A stretch of 64,000 nt of DNA from Nitrospirota bacterium (GCA_015233725.1 JADFXD010000001.1:1-64000), one strand, 5' to 3'. Positions 7,274 to 18,860 are shown, counted from the first letter of the stretch. Notes: generated by a model from the letters alone, not told the origin. A program made the numbers and translations.

Positions 7274-9643
7274 CTACCGTTTTGTTGTGAGTGCCTTAAG
7301 TGCCCAGAACGTGTAGATGTTTGTCCAGAAGTCCTGCCTGTCCTTGAGGCCTAGGCTCAACAGGAAGGGTCTTATCTGGTTTGCGTACATGGAGGCGATC
7401 ACGACAAAGGGACGTCTGCTGGTCTGGGCCAACTGCTGTAGGTGAGACGGCTGATGTATTGCCAGCCCCATGAGGTGCTTGTCACACCTGTTGGGGTCGC
7501 TGTCGATGAGGCCATCTACGTGTATGTTTGAGTTCAGGAGCATGTTGAGGGTCAACTCCCCTGCCTGACCTGCCCCCCAGATGTATAAGGGCCGCTTGCT
7601 AAAGAGGTTGTTGACCGTGACCGTCTGCTTTAACCGGTTGAGGTAGCTCTGTTGATGGTACAGGCGGATTTCGAGGTTTTCGTGGGCTGGCAGTTGCCCC
7701 TTGCGGGAGAGGGCATCGGGCGTGGTCCAGTACAGACCGGTGACCTCCGGTATGTGGTGTATTTCATACCTCTGCCCCAGACGTAGCCAGAAGTCCTGAT
7801 CCCCGATGGCCTTGTATCTGGCGTCAAAGTATCCGATGTCGTCGTGGACGCCCCTGCGCCACATGGGGTGTGGGCCTATCAGGCAGTTGCACAAGAGGTC
7901 CTCGTAGCAGAACTCAGGCCATCTGTAGATGTCACAGCAGTGGTGGTTGTCAAAGGTTTGATGGGGCACCTCAGTGAGATAAGAGTCACCGTAGACGAGC
8001 ATACAGTTGGGGTTGTCGTTGAGGTGACCGGCCAGGAGCTCCAAGGCATCCATTCTCAGGCGGTCGTTTGTGCTAAAGGTAGTGATGTATTGACCACGAG
8101 CTATCTTTACAGCGATATTCCACGCCTCATACACACCGATCCTGGTGCCGGTTCTGACGTAGGTGATATTGTGATACTGGCGCTGATACTCATGCACTAT
8201 CGCACGCTCATCCTGTGTGGAGGCCGCATCTACGACGATGATCTCTGTGCCCTGGGCGATGGTCTGCCCTTGAAGGTCTTCCAGGCACTCGCGCATAAAC
8301 CCCTCCGAGTTGTACGTGGAGACCAGGACACTCACAAGGGGGGAGTCATCTCCAGCGTAGATAGTTGGTAAGGCGCCCTCTTGCATCCCACTCACTTTAT
8401 GGGAGGGGCCAGGGGAGAGATAGTTGATGACCTCAACGTCCCTTGAGGTGAGGTAACTGTCGGACCATCTCCACCGATGGCTAGGAGGTTGACAGTGCCG
8501 TTGCCCAGGGTCGCTAAATTGACCGGCGCCTCTGGTATTATCGACGACAATCCGTGGCCTTGTCAGTTGGCCATCTGTCGGGGACAAGGTCATCTTCATG
8601 GCCTGTACAATGGCCTCCGGCGATATATCGCTGACACAATGGGCAGAGCGATATATGCAGTTCCAGTTGCATCCGTAGCACTCTAGTGGCAGACACACGG
8701 CCGTTGTCAATGGGCTGTAGGGTATGAAGCGCCCAAAGTGTCCACCGCCAAGCACCACCACGTTGGCAACCCCCAGGGCAGAGGCCATGTGCGCCCCGGA
8801 GGAGTCGCAACCCAGGTAGAGGCGACACCTGCCAATTATCGCGGCACACTGACGAAGCGTCGTCTTACCGGTGAGGTCGTGGCAGTAGGGCAGCTCTGCC
8901 CTTATGAGGTGGGCCGCCTCGGAGGCATCCCCGCCTCCAACGATCACACAGTTGTAGCCCTTAAAGTGGCCAATGACCTGGGCATAGGCCTTGTATATAT
9001 TGTGGTGGTTTTTTGCCCAGGGAAAGAGCGCTATCGTATCTTGCGGCAAGAGCGCGTTTTCCTTGAAGAAGTCATCGGCAAAGGCCATGTCCTGCCCACA
9101 GAGCCATAGGAGCGGTCTGAGACCGTCCCGTGTGGTATCGATACCGATGCCCCTTAAGAACTCCTCGTGCCTGTACATCTCGGTGCGTTGTTGACAGCAG
9201 GTGTAGATTAACTTTGTGTAAAGCGTGTTATTGGTCTGTCGCAGTTGTGTGGTCATACCGTTTGCAAGGTCTCCGTTGAAGGCGATCCTCTCTGTGGCCA
9301 TGCTGCCGATGGTAAGGATGTCGGTCAGTGGTTCTCGTGAAAAGACCGAATTCAATGCTATATCCGGCTTAAGAAGGCGCAGCCTCTCTATCAGCTCGTC
9401 CCGATACGCCTCGTTGGCGTAGGCCATCGCCCGGTCAAAGGTGATGACGCCATCGATCTCAGGGCAATGCTCATAGAGTTCAGCAACGTGGCCCTGGCAG
9501 AGGACTGTTATGGCGTGATCGGGGAATCTCTTTTTTATCTCAGGCAGCATCGATGAGGCAAGGATATTGTCCCCGATGGAGTCTGTTCGTACCCACAGTA
9601 AGGTCATATTTCTACTGCCATTGCCGTTTTGCACCTTTGTCAT
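7274..9643 (-). CDS. Multidomain glycosyltransferase: GT9 (heptosyltransferase-like) + GT2 + C-terminal Rossmann-like domain
   Basis: LLWVRTDSIGDNILASSMLPEIKKRFP (GT9); VSVLVSTYNSEGFMRECLEDLQGQT...EIIVVDAAS (GT2); PLYIWGAGQAGELTLNMLL (Rossmann). Confidence 0.88.
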   Translation of the reverse strand: MTKVQNGNGSRNMTLLWVRTDSIGDNILASSMLPEIKKRFPDHAITVLCQGHVAELYEHCPEIDGVITFDRAMAYANEAYRDELIERLRLLKPDIALNSVFSREPLTDILTIGSMATERIAFNGDLANGMTTQLRQTNNTLYTKLIYTCCQQRTEMYRHEEFLRGIGIDTTRDGLRPLLWLCGQDMAFADDFFKENALLPQDTIALFPWAKNHHNIYKAYAQVIGHFKGYNCVIVGGGDASEAAHLIRAELPYCHDLTGKTTLRQCAAIIGRCRLYLGCDSSGAHMASALGVANVVVLGGGHFGRFIPYSPLTTAVCLPLECYGCNWNCIYRSAHCVSDISPEAIVQAMKMTLSPTDGQLTRPRIVVDNTRGAGQFSDPGQRHCQPPSHRWRWSDSYLTSRDVEVINYLSPGPSHKVSGMQEGALPTIYAGDDSPLVSVLVSTYNSEGFMRECLEDLQGQTIAQGTEIIVVDAASTQDERAIVHEYQRQYHNITYVRTGTRIGVYEAWNIAVKIARGQYITTFSTNDRLRMDALELLAGHLNDNPNCMLVYGDSYLTEVPHQTFDNHHCCDIYRWPEFCYEDLLCNCLIGPHPMWRRGVHDDIGYFDARYKAIGDQDFWLRLGQRYEIHHIPEVTGLYWTTPDALSRKGQLPAHENLEIRLYHQQSYLNRLKQTVTVNNLFSKRPLYIWGAGQAGELTLNMLLNSNIHVDGLIDSDPNRCDKHLMGLAIHQPSHLQQLAQTSRRPFVVIASMYANQIRPFLLSLGLKDRQDFWTNIYTFWALKALTTKR

Positions 9644-9848
9644 ATATGCGTCAATCCTTCTTCATGAACTACCTGAATATATACTTAAGTATGACACATA
9701 ATTAAACCCTGATTCAACATTAGAATTGCTGCTAACGATAATTAAAGACTCTTAAAAAATATATACATATTGCCCTTGACATCAACTGCTTCCTAACTGG
9801 TAAAATAAGTATGCCGCAGTTGTGGTGATTCTGTTTGAAGGGAAAGGC

Positions 9849-10619
9849 ATGGAAAGCGTAAAGATAAATAAAATAGATACTAACGCCTCGGAAGATGAAC
9901 TAAGCCAGGCTGTCTTCTTGCTCCATCACGATGATGGCATGTTGCGAATGGAGCGTGATAACCGCAATATGAAAAATATAATGGACGACGTCTTAACCAG
10001 CGACTCCAACTGCATCGACGTTGGCGCACACGCAGGTGAGGTCCTGGACTGGATCGTTCAACGCGCCCCTGTGGGAAGCCACTATGCCTTTGAACCCCTC
10101 CCACGCTTTATCCCCCAGTTAAAGACCAGGTTTCCAGGCGTTAAGGTCTATCAGTGCGCACTGAGTAACAGCGCTGGCATCAGCAAGTTTTGCCACTTTG
10201 TTAATATCCCAGGCTGGAGCGGCCTCAGACCACAACCCTGCCCCATTGAACCGGTCGCTGAGGAGATCGAGGTGGAGGTCAACCTGATGGATGATATAAT
10301 ACCACAACAATTGCAGATCAGACTCATAAAGATTGACGTGGAAGGCGGAGAATACGGTGTCATAGACGGGGCTAAAAAGACCGTCAGGCGATGTAAACCT
10401 TATATTATCTTTGAACACGCCAAGGTGCACGCCTTTGGTTATGGCACCACGCCTCAGATGCTATACGACCTCATCGTGGAGGACTGCGGATTGGCCGTCT
10501 TCAGCCTCGATGGTAATGGGCCTCACTCAAAGAACACCTTCGTATCAATATACGAAGAGGCATTCATCACCCGATACAAAAGACATACCGAGACAAACTT
10601 CCTGGCAAGACCAATCTAA
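9849..10619 (+). CDS. FkbM-family methyltransferase
   Basis: CIDVGAHAGEV, FEPLPRF, LIKIDVEGGEYGVIDGA; SD gaaggga before ATG 9849. Confidence 0.88.
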   Translation: MESVKINKIDTNASEDELSQAVFLLHHDDGMLRMERDNRNMKNIMDDVLTSDSNCIDVGAHAGEVLDWIVQRAPVGSHYAFEPLPRFIPQLKTRFPGVKVYQCALSNSAGISKFCHFVNIPGWSGLRPQPCPIEPVAEEIEVEVNLMDDIIPQQLQIRLIKIDVEGGEYGVIDGAKKTVRRCKPYIIFEHAKVHAFGYGTTPQMLYDLIVEDCGLAVFSLDGNGPHSKNTFVSIYEEAFITRYKRHTETNFLARPI

Positions 10620-10640
10620 CAAAGAAGGGGGACACTGTAA

Positions 10641-11372
10641 GTGAAAGAACATCCAGGGAAAAAGAGCTTGAAGATAGCCGGGGAGGTCGATCCATCACGT
10701 GATCTCACAAAAATAGACACAGATTCAGATTATTCTAAACATATAGGATGGCTTTTTAGGGAAATCAGGCCACGTAAGATTGTAGAGACCGGTACCTACC
10801 TGGGTACTGGTTCAACCGCCATAATAGCATCTACCCTTAAAGAACTTGCCATTGAAGACTGTGTGTTTTACTCAATAGAGGTAAATCCATTTCATTATAA
10901 GCACGCTGTCGAGAACCTGACTGAAAGCAAATTGATCGATTATGTAACACCCGTAAACGGCCTCTCTATTGCTCGCAACCTCCTGCCTAAGATGGAGGAG
11001 ATAGAAGAGAAACTTGTAAGAAACCTCGAGTTTGAAGACATATTCGTTGATCATAAACAAGAGGATCGCTCAATACTATATTTTAATGAGACAAACTTTG
11101 AAGACCTCCCCGATGATCTTTTGGGCAAATACATCGCAGAATTTGACTATCAACCGGATTTTATAATGCTTGACAGCGCCGGACATATCGGATTTATCGA
11201 ATTTAGCTATGTCGTCTCCATCCTCAAAGGGCCGTGTGTCTTTGCCATAGACGACATCTATCACGTCAAACATCACAAGAGCCTATTGGCTATGAGATCA
11301 GACAAAAGATTTGAAATAATAAAGGAATCAAAAGAAAAATTCGGATTCTGCACCGCAAGATTCACCCCATAA
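10641..11372 (+). CDS. Class I SAM-dependent methyltransferase-like protein
   Basis: KIVETGTYLGTGSTAIIA..., YSIEVNPFHYKHAVENL, FIMLDSAGH; GTG start. Confidence 0.7.
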   Translation: MKEHPGKKSLKIAGEVDPSRDLTKIDTDSDYSKHIGWLFREIRPRKIVETGTYLGTGSTAIIASTLKELAIEDCVFYSIEVNPFHYKHAVENLTESKLIDYVTPVNGLSIARNLLPKMEEIEEKLVRNLEFEDIFVDHKQEDRSILYFNETNFEDLPDDLLGKYIAEFDYQPDFIMLDSAGHIGFIEFSYVVSILKGPCVFAIDDIYHVKHHKSLLAMRSDKRFEIIKESKEKFGFCTARFTP

Positions 11373-11432
11373 AAAAAAATTCCTGTAAATATTTCTGTGA
11401 TGAAGCAGGCACATATTTGGAGTTAAGAATTA

Positions 11433-11508
11433 TGGGGTCAAGGGGCACTGGTGCCCTTGCAGGGGGTTCTAAAGGGGGGCGGCAGGCGTCCCCCTTTCTT
11501 TCTTCTTT
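11433..11508 (+). repeat. GC-rich two-hairpin intergenic repeat (copy 3)
   Basis: tggggtcaaggggcactggtgcccttgcagggggttctaaaggggggcggcaggcgtccccctttctttctt. Confidence 0.9.
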
Positions 11509-11550
11509 ACTTACTTCAGGATATCATCACAGGATTTTTTACAGTAAGTC

Positions 11551-12657
11551 TTATTTTATGAAGGAGTCGTTGAGCTTGCTGCGTTGACGCATTAAGTCTA
11601 TTATGGCAACCTGTTTAGTCCTTGCGTCCTCATTGCGACATAGCGCCTTACGTATGTTGCCTGCGAGTGCCCAACTGGTGATAGACTCCGGTATTCCAAG
11701 GCTTATTGTACCGATGTCGTCAGCCAGTTCCTGCAGCTTCTCTCCCCTGATGACAGACAACGGATAAGCGCCGGCCAAAAAACTCAATACCGTGAAATGA
11801 TACCGCCACGAGATGGTTACATCGCAAAAGGACAGTAACGAGATCATCTGCTGGGGTGTAAGGTACGTGTTTGGCGCCATAATCGGTCTTGACTTCATCA
11901 GTGAGGCAACGGACAAGGCGGCCTCTTTGTCATAAGACAGTCCCTCGCGAACCTCGTTGCACAGAAACGCTATCTGTATGGCGTCCGTCTGTGCCAGATC
12001 GTCCAGGGCCTGAGCGAATTGTGCCTTTATCCATGCGTTATTATGCCAGCGCTCGTTGACCATGTTAACACCAACCAGTGGAGAGTCCTGTCTCCAACCT
12101 ATCTGCTGCCAGTATCGTTGTGCCCATGCCCTATCAACACCCTCAAGGGGGGTCAACCAGGCCAGATCGGCTGCAACTAAGACACGCTCGTGTGCAACGC
12201 CCAGACCCACAAGATTGTCCCTGCTTCTTGCACTGCGCAACGTCCATGATGTCATTGGCAAAAAGCCACGATTAAACAGCTCTATTGCCCCATGAGATTT
12301 TATATGGTCTGCCCCCACTCCAACGGCATGACATGGCACTGCCATTGTGTGACAGCTCTTGTATTTGTTACCCAATATCCTCAGAGGCCACTCTAATCCC
12401 TCCATCTCATTAACTATCGTGGCGCCAACGATAAACACCACATCGGCCCCTCTATATAGTTTATTGCATGTTGCCTCATCCCTGTAGTCAACAAACCGTA
12501 AACCAACCGGCAACTGCTTAAGCACAGGCTCGTCCGGGTCCCAGACCTCTATGGTTGACCCCTCCGGCAGTGGATAGAGAGACAAAAACCCCTGCATCAT
12601 CGCCTCATCACCAATGTTACCAGCGCCAAGCCCCGAAAACGCTACGTGTACCTTCAT
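11551..12657 (-). CDS. Polysaccharide pyruvyl transferase family protein
   Basis: N-term VAFSGLGAGNIGDEAMMQGFL; GADVVFIVGATIVNEM; C-term ISWRYHFTVLSFLAGAYPLSV. Confidence 0.8.
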   Translation of the reverse strand: MKVHVAFSGLGAGNIGDEAMMQGFLSLYPLPEGSTIEVWDPDEPVLKQLPVGLRFVDYRDEATCNKLYRGADVVFIVGATIVNEMEGLEWPLRILGNKYKSCHTMAVPCHAVGVGADHIKSHGAIELFNRGFLPMTSWTLRSARSRDNLVGLGVAHERVLVAADLAWLTPLEGVDRAWAQRYWQQIGWRQDSPLVGVNMVNERWHNNAWIKAQFAQALDDLAQTDAIQIAFLCNEVREGLSYDKEAALSVASLMKSRPIMAPNTYLTPQQMISLLSFCDVTISWRYHFTVLSFLAGAYPLSVIRGEKLQELADDIGTISLGIPESITSWALAGNIRKALCRNEDARTKQVAIIDLMRQRSKLNDSFIK

Positions 12658-12665
12658 CCTCTCAC

Positions 12666-12744
12666 AAAAAGAGAAGAAGAAAGAAGGGGGCGGCTCCGCC
12701 CCCCCTCAGACCCCCCTGCAAGGGCACCAGTGCCCTTGACCCCA
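12666..12744 (-). repeat. GC-rich two-hairpin intergenic repeat (copy 4)
   Basis: aagaaggggggcggctccgccccccctcagacccccctgcaagggcaccagtgcccttgacccc type; ends 8-9 bp before the start codon at 12657. Confidence 0.9.
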
Positions 12745-12800
12745 TTATCTCTTTGCTCACAACGCATCTTAAATATATCCAACATTTCAATTGCTTCCCG

Positions 12801-14153
12801 TTATATCCAATTACTTACCTGAAGTGGCAACATTGTCATACCGTGAAATGGTAACTCCATTGTCTCGTCGAAGGTTACTATAATGGGGCCCAGGCCCTCG
12901 AACCTGTCGTGATAGCAGGTTGCTGTCTCTGTGGGTTCTGAGGCGCCGATACCAAAGGTATAGTACCCTGGTTTGACGGTAAAAGTCAACTTAAGGCGTA
13001 CTACGCAGCAATCACCGGCGGACATATCCGGCAGCCTGTGTCCGACCTGTCTTGCGCCGCCTGCAAAGACGAAATTGCCAAGTCGGTCAAACAACGTCAC
13101 CGCTACATTGGGGTCAATTATCGTCTCGTTTGCCTTGACCAGGACGTAGAAGTCCAGGCTGTGCATAAGTTCAACGGCCAGCGTGTCTAATCCAGCCTCA
13201 TTTATCACCCTGAGACCAAGAAGCATCATGCCGCCGGCGCCGTGTCTTACAGCCCTGCCGTCATTATCCACGGTGGATATGTTGTCCAGGACGTTATGAG
13301 CTAGGATATCCTGGGGTGTCATCGACGTCTCGACACAGGAGGCATCTGACTCAGGGGGTGGGGCAGGGGCTGTGCTGATGTACTTCTTCTTTATGTTTAG
13401 GGATACGGAATACCTGTTGATAGATTCCACGGCCGGGCCAATGAAGTCAACCTCTCCGTTTCTTAGTATCACGGCCCTGTCGCACAGAAATCGTATGGCC
13501 TCCATGTCGTGGGAGACAAACAGGCATGTGGTACCATCATCTATTATCTGACGTATGGCCTTGAAGCACTTCTGCTGGAAGAATATGTCGCCAACGCTCA
13601 GGGCCTCATCCACAACCAGGATGTCCGGCCTTATAACAACGGCGCAGGCAAAGGCAAGACGCACATACATCCCCGTTGAGTATATCTTCATTGGTTGGTC
13701 TATAAACCCTCCGATATCGGCAAACTCCACGATAGATGGCATCATGGAGTCCATCTCACCCCTGGAATAACCCATCAGGGCGCCGTTTGCGTAGACGTTT
13801 GACCTGCCCGTGAATTCCGGATTAAACGCGGCCCCAAGCTCCAGGAGCGCCGAAATACGGCCATGTTTGATCACCGTCCCCGAGGTCATACGTAGGATGC
13901 CGCAGATTATCTGCAACAACGTGCTCTTGCCACAACCGTTGCTGCCCAGGATGCCCACTGCCTCTGCGTGGTTTACGTCGAAGGTTACGTCCTTTAGCGC
14001 CCAGAACTCCTGATGATAGCTATGTCTGTTGAGGCTTAACAGTTCCTTTATCCTGTCCCTGGAATTTGCATATATCCGGTATTTCTTGCTCAGGCCTATG
14101 ACGGAGATTGCCTTAGCGGGTGACACCGCTTGTGCAGAGGTGGTGTTGTTCAT
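12801..14153 (-). CDS. Polysaccharide ABC transporter ATP-binding protein (Wzt-like, with C-terminal carbohydrate-binding-type domain)
   Basis: GILGSNGCGKSTLLQIICGI; ILVVDEALSVGDIFFQQKC; C-terminal about 170 aa beta-type region. Confidence 0.9.
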   Translation of the reverse strand: MNNTTSAQAVSPAKAISVIGLSKKYRIYANSRDRIKELLSLNRHSYHQEFWALKDVTFDVNHAEAVGILGSNGCGKSTLLQIICGILRMTSGTVIKHGRISALLELGAAFNPEFTGRSNVYANGALMGYSRGEMDSMMPSIVEFADIGGFIDQPMKIYSTGMYVRLAFACAVVIRPDILVVDEALSVGDIFFQQKCFKAIRQIIDDGTTCLFVSHDMEAIRFLCDRAVILRNGEVDFIGPAVESINRYSVSLNIKKKYISTAPAPPPESDASCVETSMTPQDILAHNVLDNISTVDNDGRAVRHGAGGMMLLGLRVINEAGLDTLAVELMHSLDFYVLVKANETIIDPNVAVTLFDRLGNFVFAGGARQVGHRLPDMSAGDCCVVRLKLTFTVKPGYYTFGIGASEPTETATCYHDRFEGLGPIIVTFDETMELPFHGMTMLPLQVSNWI

Positions 14154-14965
14154 AGCATCTCAGCGAAGTCCTGTTTCAGGTACTTAAACACAATGCCTCC
14201 AACCAGACAGATGACAACACTCAATGCAACAAGATAGATCAATCCGCCATAAAAGCCATCCGGTAGCCTCTGCACGCTTAACATGGCAACACGATACCCC
14301 TGCACCACGTGATACAGGGGGTTTATCCGTAAAAGCGGTTGCAACCCTTCAGGGATACTTGATGGCTCGTACACAATGGGCGTATAGAAAAACCACAGCC
14401 CGATTACGACGTTGAGCACCTGTCCGACATCTCGCACATAGACGTAGGCCGCGGAGAGGCACCACCCCAGCCCAATGGTAAAGAGACTCAGGAGAACAAC
14501 GTAAAGGGGCAGGTAAAAGAGCATGAGCGGCAGCCTGCCGTCTATCACGATAATCAGTGACATGACTATGATAAACATGATCCCGTGCTTTACCAGGTTG
14601 GCCAACAGGTTGCATAGCAATAAGAGTTCTGAGGGAAAGACGCTCTTTGTAATAAGCGTCCTGTTTTCTATCAGTATGGTCAAGGAGCGCTGCATCGTCT
14701 CGGAGAAGAAAAACCACGGTAAGATACCACTGAGCAGCCACAATAAAAAATTGCCTGTCCCCGCGTGTTGCCCCAACTTGGATTTCAATACAAATGAAAA
14801 GACAAACGTATAAGTGGCCACAGTGGCCACAGGGTGTATGACAGCCCACGAAGAGCCTATGAGCGAATCCGCGTAACGACTCTTTAGCTCCCGCACCACC
14901 AGGCACTTTAGCATGTGTCTGTTTGTTACAATCTTATCTACGAAGCGTCTCGCCAGGCCAATCAT
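14150..14965 (-). CDS. Polysaccharide ABC transporter permease (Wzm-like)
   Basis: LVVRELKSRYADSLIGSSWAVIHPVATVATYTFVFSFV; 4 bp overlap with ATPase gene. Confidence 0.9.
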   Translation of the reverse strand: MIGLARRFVDKIVTNRHMLKCLVVRELKSRYADSLIGSSWAVIHPVATVATYTFVFSFVLKSKLGQHAGTGNFLLWLLSGILPWFFFSETMQRSLTILIENRTLITKSVFPSELLLLCNLLANLVKHGIMFIIVMSLIIVIDGRLPLMLFYLPLYVVLLSLFTIGLGWCLSAAYVYVRDVGQVLNVVIGLWFFYTPIVYEPSSIPEGLQPLLRINPLYHVVQGYRVAMLSVQRLPDGFYGGLIYLVALSVVICLVGGIVFKYLKQDFAEML

Positions 14966-15092
14966 CGTGTTTATATACTAACAAAATATCTTGGAGATTT
15001 GCTCGATATAAGATTTCATGGATAGGGAGATCGCATTGGAAATTTTGCCGTGCTGATTCATGTATACAATATGAGATAACATGTACTTATTA

Positions 15093-15206
15093 TGGGGTCA
15101 AGGGCACTGGTGCCTCTTATTGCCAGTGCGGCTCGCACCTTGCAGGGGGGTCCAGGGAAGTACTGGAGCCGCCCCCCTTCTCTTTTTTTCTGCTTTTTCT
15201 TCTCTT
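15093..15206 (+). repeat. GC-rich two-hairpin intergenic repeat (copy 5, with 20-odd nt insertion in hairpin 1)
   Basis: ggggtcaagggcactggtgcctcttattgccagtgcggctcgcaccttgcaggggggtccagggaagtactggagccgccccccttctcttttt. Confidence 0.85.
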
Positions 15207-18200
15207 TTACTTAATGAGCCAATTGTTGGGGACGCCTTTTTCGACCAACGCCTCGCTGGCTATACTTGTACCGTTCATAAACCAGATCGCGACGTCTCCA
15301 TTGGTACCTTGCCAGAGGATATCGGCCTTGCCATCGCCGTTGTAGTCGCCTGTGTCCTTGAGCTGCCAACTGCCGGATGAGGCAACAAAGGCCTTGGCCG
15401 TTACGGTTGTCCCGTCGATGAGCCAGAGCGCTACGTTGCCAGTTGAGTTATCCTGCCACAGGATATCGGCCTTGCCGTCGCCGTTGAAGTCAGCTACCGC
15501 TTTTATCTGCCAGTTGGCCGCAACTGCGTGCTCAACGTAGGCCTTGCCCTTAATGCCAAGACCGTTCATAAACCAGATCGCGACGTCTCCATTGGTACCT
15601 TGCCAGAGGATATCGGCCTTGCCATCGCCGTCGAAATCGCCAACGCCCTTGATCTGCCACACTGAGGGCACACCCTTTTCAGCATAATCACTTGTCGATA
15701 TGCTTGTGCCATTCATAAGCCATATAACTACATCGCCGCTTGTATTTTGCCAGAGGATATCGGCCTTGCCATCGCCGTTGAAATCGCCAACGCCCTTAAA
15801 TTGCCAATTAGCTGGCAGGCCCTTTACTACATAATTATTTGTCGCTATAGTCGTACCATCCATAAGCCAGGCTACAACGTCTCCATTGGAGGCTTGCCAG
15901 AGGATATCGGCCTTGCCGTTACCATCAAGGTCGCCCTTTGCCAGGACGTGCCAATCACCAGGTACACCCTTGGCTGAATAGCCCTTGGAGGAAACATTTG
16001 ATCCATTGATAAGCCAGATAACCGTGTCTCCATTAGAGCTGTCTTGCCAAGATATGTCACTCTTGCCATCGCCGTCAAAGTCGTTTTTAGCGCTACCATT
16101 AGAAGCCTTGGAAAAACTGGCGGTAACGGTCTTTGACGCCGTCATATTCACAACGCAAGTAAGACCAGATGTCGAATCGCAGCCTGTCCATGCCTTAAGC
16201 GTAGAGGCTGAATCAGGTGTAGCTGTGAGGGTATCCCCAGCGCCATCGGCGTATGTTGCCACGCCAGTGTTAAGATTCCATAGGATTATCCCACTTAATG
16301 CAGTAACCACGCCGCTACCATTGCCTGTAACGTTTATGGTAAGCGTCCTGTTTAAGGCAAAGTTGGCAGTCACGTTCATATTCTTTGACATTGTCAACGT
16401 GCATATCAGACTCTTTCCAACTGTAGCGCAGTCACCGCCCCAGCTAACAAATGTTGAGTTATCAGAGGTGACGGCTGTCAGTTTCGCCACGGTAGTTGGG
16501 TCTGTATATGTTGCCGTGCCTGAATTGCCAGACCACGCCAGATTTCCGGGGGACACCGTGATGTTGCCGCTGCCTGTGCCTGTCTTGGTCACGGTGAGGT
16601 TAGCTGGTGTAGGTGTAGGGGTGGGAGTCGGCGTAGGGGTTGGTGTTGGAGTTGGGGTTGGTGTGGGAGTGGGCGTAGGGGTTGGCGTCGCCGTAGGTGT
16701 TGGGGTCGCCGTAGGTGTTGGGGTTGGCGTTGGGGTGTGAGTCGGAGTTGGGGTCGGAGTTGGCGTGGACGTTGGGGTCGGAGTTGGAGTAGGTGTGGGA
16801 GTCGGCGTTGGTGTTGGAGAGGCAAAGACATACACGGCGCCTCTGTTTGTACCTCCTGCTGTTGATTGATAAGCCCCTGTCACAATTGTCTTACCGTCTG
16901 TGGTTATCGATAATGAATTGCCTAACCTCTCACCATCAACGGCATTTGATGCAGTTAATTTGGCCGTCTCAGTGGCGGTTGTCCATCCACCGGCAGGCCT
17001 TACAAACACGTAGGCAGCGCCTCTCTCAATGCCCCCTGATGTTACTGCCGCACTAGGAGCCCCTGCCACAACCGTGCTACCGTCTGAGCTTATGGATACG
17101 GAAAACCCTAATGCATCGCTATCAGCGCCATCTGAGGCGGTTAGTTTGGCCGTTTCATTGCCGCTTTTCCATCCCCCTGCAGGTCTTGCAAACGCGTAGA
17201 CAGCGCCTCTATAAGTGCCTCCTGCTGCCGCCTGAGGAGCGCTGGCCACAACCGTACCGCCATCTGAGCTTATGGATACGGACCAGCCAAAATTATTATA
17301 ATCAGCGCCATCTGAGGCGGTTAATTTGGCCGTCTGAGTGCCGGTTGTCCATCCCCCGGAAGGCCTTACAAACACGTAGGCAGCGCCTCTCAGTATGCCT
17401 CCTGTGACTACTGCCGCATTTTGAGCGCCTACCACAATTGTGCTATTGTCAGGGCTTATGGATACGGAACTGCCTAAGTTATCACCACTAGCACCATCTG
17501 ATGCGGTTAGCTTGGCCGTTTGATTGCCGGAGCCATCTACCCATCCTCCACCTTTTGCAAATACGTACACGGCGCCTGTAAATGATAATGCACTATTGGC
17601 CCCTGAGACAATCGTGTTGCCGTCTGAGCTTATGGATACGGAATTCCCTAAACCGTCGCCAACAACGCCACCTAACGCTGTTAGTTTCACCGTCTGAGTG
17701 CCGGTTGTCCATCCCCCACCGGGTCTTACAAATACATACACAGAGCCTTTAGTAGGGAATGGAGAGTCTGGGTCAGCTCCCCCAACAACTCCAGCCACAA
17801 TCGTGCCGCCATCTGAGCTTATTGACAACGCCCATCCTAAATCATCCCAATCGGCGCCATCTGATGCGGTTAGCCTGGCCACCTGAGTGCCGTTAGACCA
17901 TCCTCCAGCGGACTTTACAAACACATACGCAGCGCCCCTATTATTGCCCCCTGATACCACTGATACCCCAGGAGCGCCGGCCACAACCGTGCTGCCGTCC
18001 GCGCTCATTGCCACGGAACTGCCTAAGCTATCATAATCAACGCCATCCGACGCCGTTAGTTTCGCTGCCTGTACCCAGGGGTCTATTACTATCGGAAACT
18101 GTGCGCCATTTAGCGCCACCTTTATATCTATGCCCTCAGGGCTCTTGTCAAACCACGCATTCAGCTCCTTACCGGTCTTGTCGTAGGCGTACAGCCCCCC

Positions 18201-18860
18201 GTATAACAGCCCGACGTTGCCGCGCTTATCCTTGACCTCGATACCCTTTTTGTCGCTGATGTATAGCTCCCCTTGCGTCTTTAACTCCAACGTCAGGGTC
18301 TCTGCCTCTGCCGAGGGCCTTTCCATTATCGTCCAACCCTGCTGTATTCCGCCGGGGCCATTGACGTACCAGCTCTTTATCCCGCCCTCGGTGTACTCAA
18401 GCCTGTTGTCTCTACGATTGACCTCAACCGTATGTCCGTGCATCTGGCCGCGCGTTTTGACCCGCTCGTTGCCGGCTTTCACCCCCTTGAGGGCGATACC
18501 AAAACCAACGTCCTTGCCCTTTATGCTCAGACCGTCTTTGCTTACCAGCGCCTTGAGCCGCTGGGCATGATTATTTAGCTCGTAGGACTTGCCCCTTTGA
18601 CGTATCTGGTACGACTCGGTGTCTTTGCCGATCGCCTCGGATATCTTGTACTGTAATGGCGCCTCAAGGTTGTCAGGCCTTGCCTTTGTCTCCTTACCTG
18701 CTATGGGTTTTGGCGCTGACTTTACCTCCCTGACCTCTGATGCCTCTGGTCGTAAGAGTAGCACACACGCCAGAGATATTAATGCGATAAACCATTTACT
18801 AGCACTGCCTAAAGACTTCATACCAATCCTCCTAATCTTTTTTTTATGTGACATTGCCAA
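15207..18860 (-). CDS. Large secreted FG-GAP/VCBS-repeat protein with Thr-Pro linker and InlB-type repeats
   Basis: Signal-like N-terminus; repeated [29 protein letters not shown]; TPTPTP tract; repeated [12 protein letters not shown]. Confidence 0.88.
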   Translation of the reverse strand: MAMSHKKKIRRIGMKSLGSASKWFIALISLACVLLLRPEASEVREVKSAPKPIAGKETKARPDNLEAPLQYKISEAIGKDTESYQIRQRGKSYELNNHAQRLKALVSKDGLSIKGKDVGFGIALKGVKAGNERVKTRGQMHGHTVEVNRRDNRLEYTEGGIKSWYVNGPGGIQQGWTIMERPSAEAETLTLELKTQGELYISDKKGIEVKDKRGNVGLLYGGLYAYDKTGKELNAWFDKSPEGIDIKVALNGAQFPIVIDPWVQAAKLTASDGVDYDSLGSSVAMSADGSTVVAGAPGVSVVSGGNNRGAAYVFVKSAGGWSNGTQVARLTASDGADWDDLGWALSISSDGGTIVAGVVGGADPDSPFPTKGSVYVFVRPGGGWTTGTQTVKLTALGGVVGDGLGNSVSISSDGNTIVSGANSALSFTGAVYVFAKGGGWVDGSGNQTAKLTASDGASGDNLGSSVSISPDNSTIVVGAQNAAVVTGGILRGAAYVFVRPSGGWTTGTQTAKLTASDGADYNNFGWSVSISSDGGTVVASAPQAAAGGTYRGAVYAFARPAGGWKSGNETAKLTASDGADSDALGFSVSISSDGSTVVAGAPSAAVTSGGIERGAAYVFVRPAGGWTTATETAKLTASNAVDGERLGNSLSITTDGKTIVTGAYQSTAGGTNRGAVYVFASPTPTPTPTPTPTPTPTSTPTPTPTPTHTPTPTPTPTATPTPTATPTPTPTPTPTPTPTPTPTPTPTPTPTPANLTVTKTGTGSGNITVSPGNLAWSGNSGTATYTDPTTVAKLTAVTSDNSTFVSWGGDCATVGKSLICTLTMSKNMNVTANFALNRTLTINVTGNGSGVVTALSGIILWNLNTGVATYADGAGDTLTATPDSASTLKAWTGCDSTSGLTCVVNMTASKTVTASFSKASNGSAKNDFDGDGKSDISWQDSSNGDTVIWLINGSNVSSKGYSAKGVPGDWHVLAKGDLDGNGKADILWQASNGDVVAWLMDGTTIATNNYVVKGLPANWQFKGVGDFNGDGKADILWQNTSGDVVIWLMNGTSISTSDYAEKGVPSVWQIKGVGDFDGDGKADILWQGTNGDVAIWFMNGLGIKGKAYVEHAVAANWQIKAVADFNGDGKADILWQDNSTGNVALWLIDGTTVTAKAFVASSGSWQLKDTGDYNGDGKADILWQGTNGDVAIWFMNGTSIASEALVEKGVPNNWLIK
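16604..16815 (-). repeat. Low-complexity Thr-Pro coding tandem repeat
   Basis: Repeated gttggggtyggngtnggngt on + strand, encoding TPTPTPTP on - strand. Confidence 0.9.

Noticed and set aside
9776-9805. TTGACA...TAAAAT promoter upstream of the FkbM gene
   Set aside because: Spacing is about 19 nt and the -10 match is weak; not firm enough to list.
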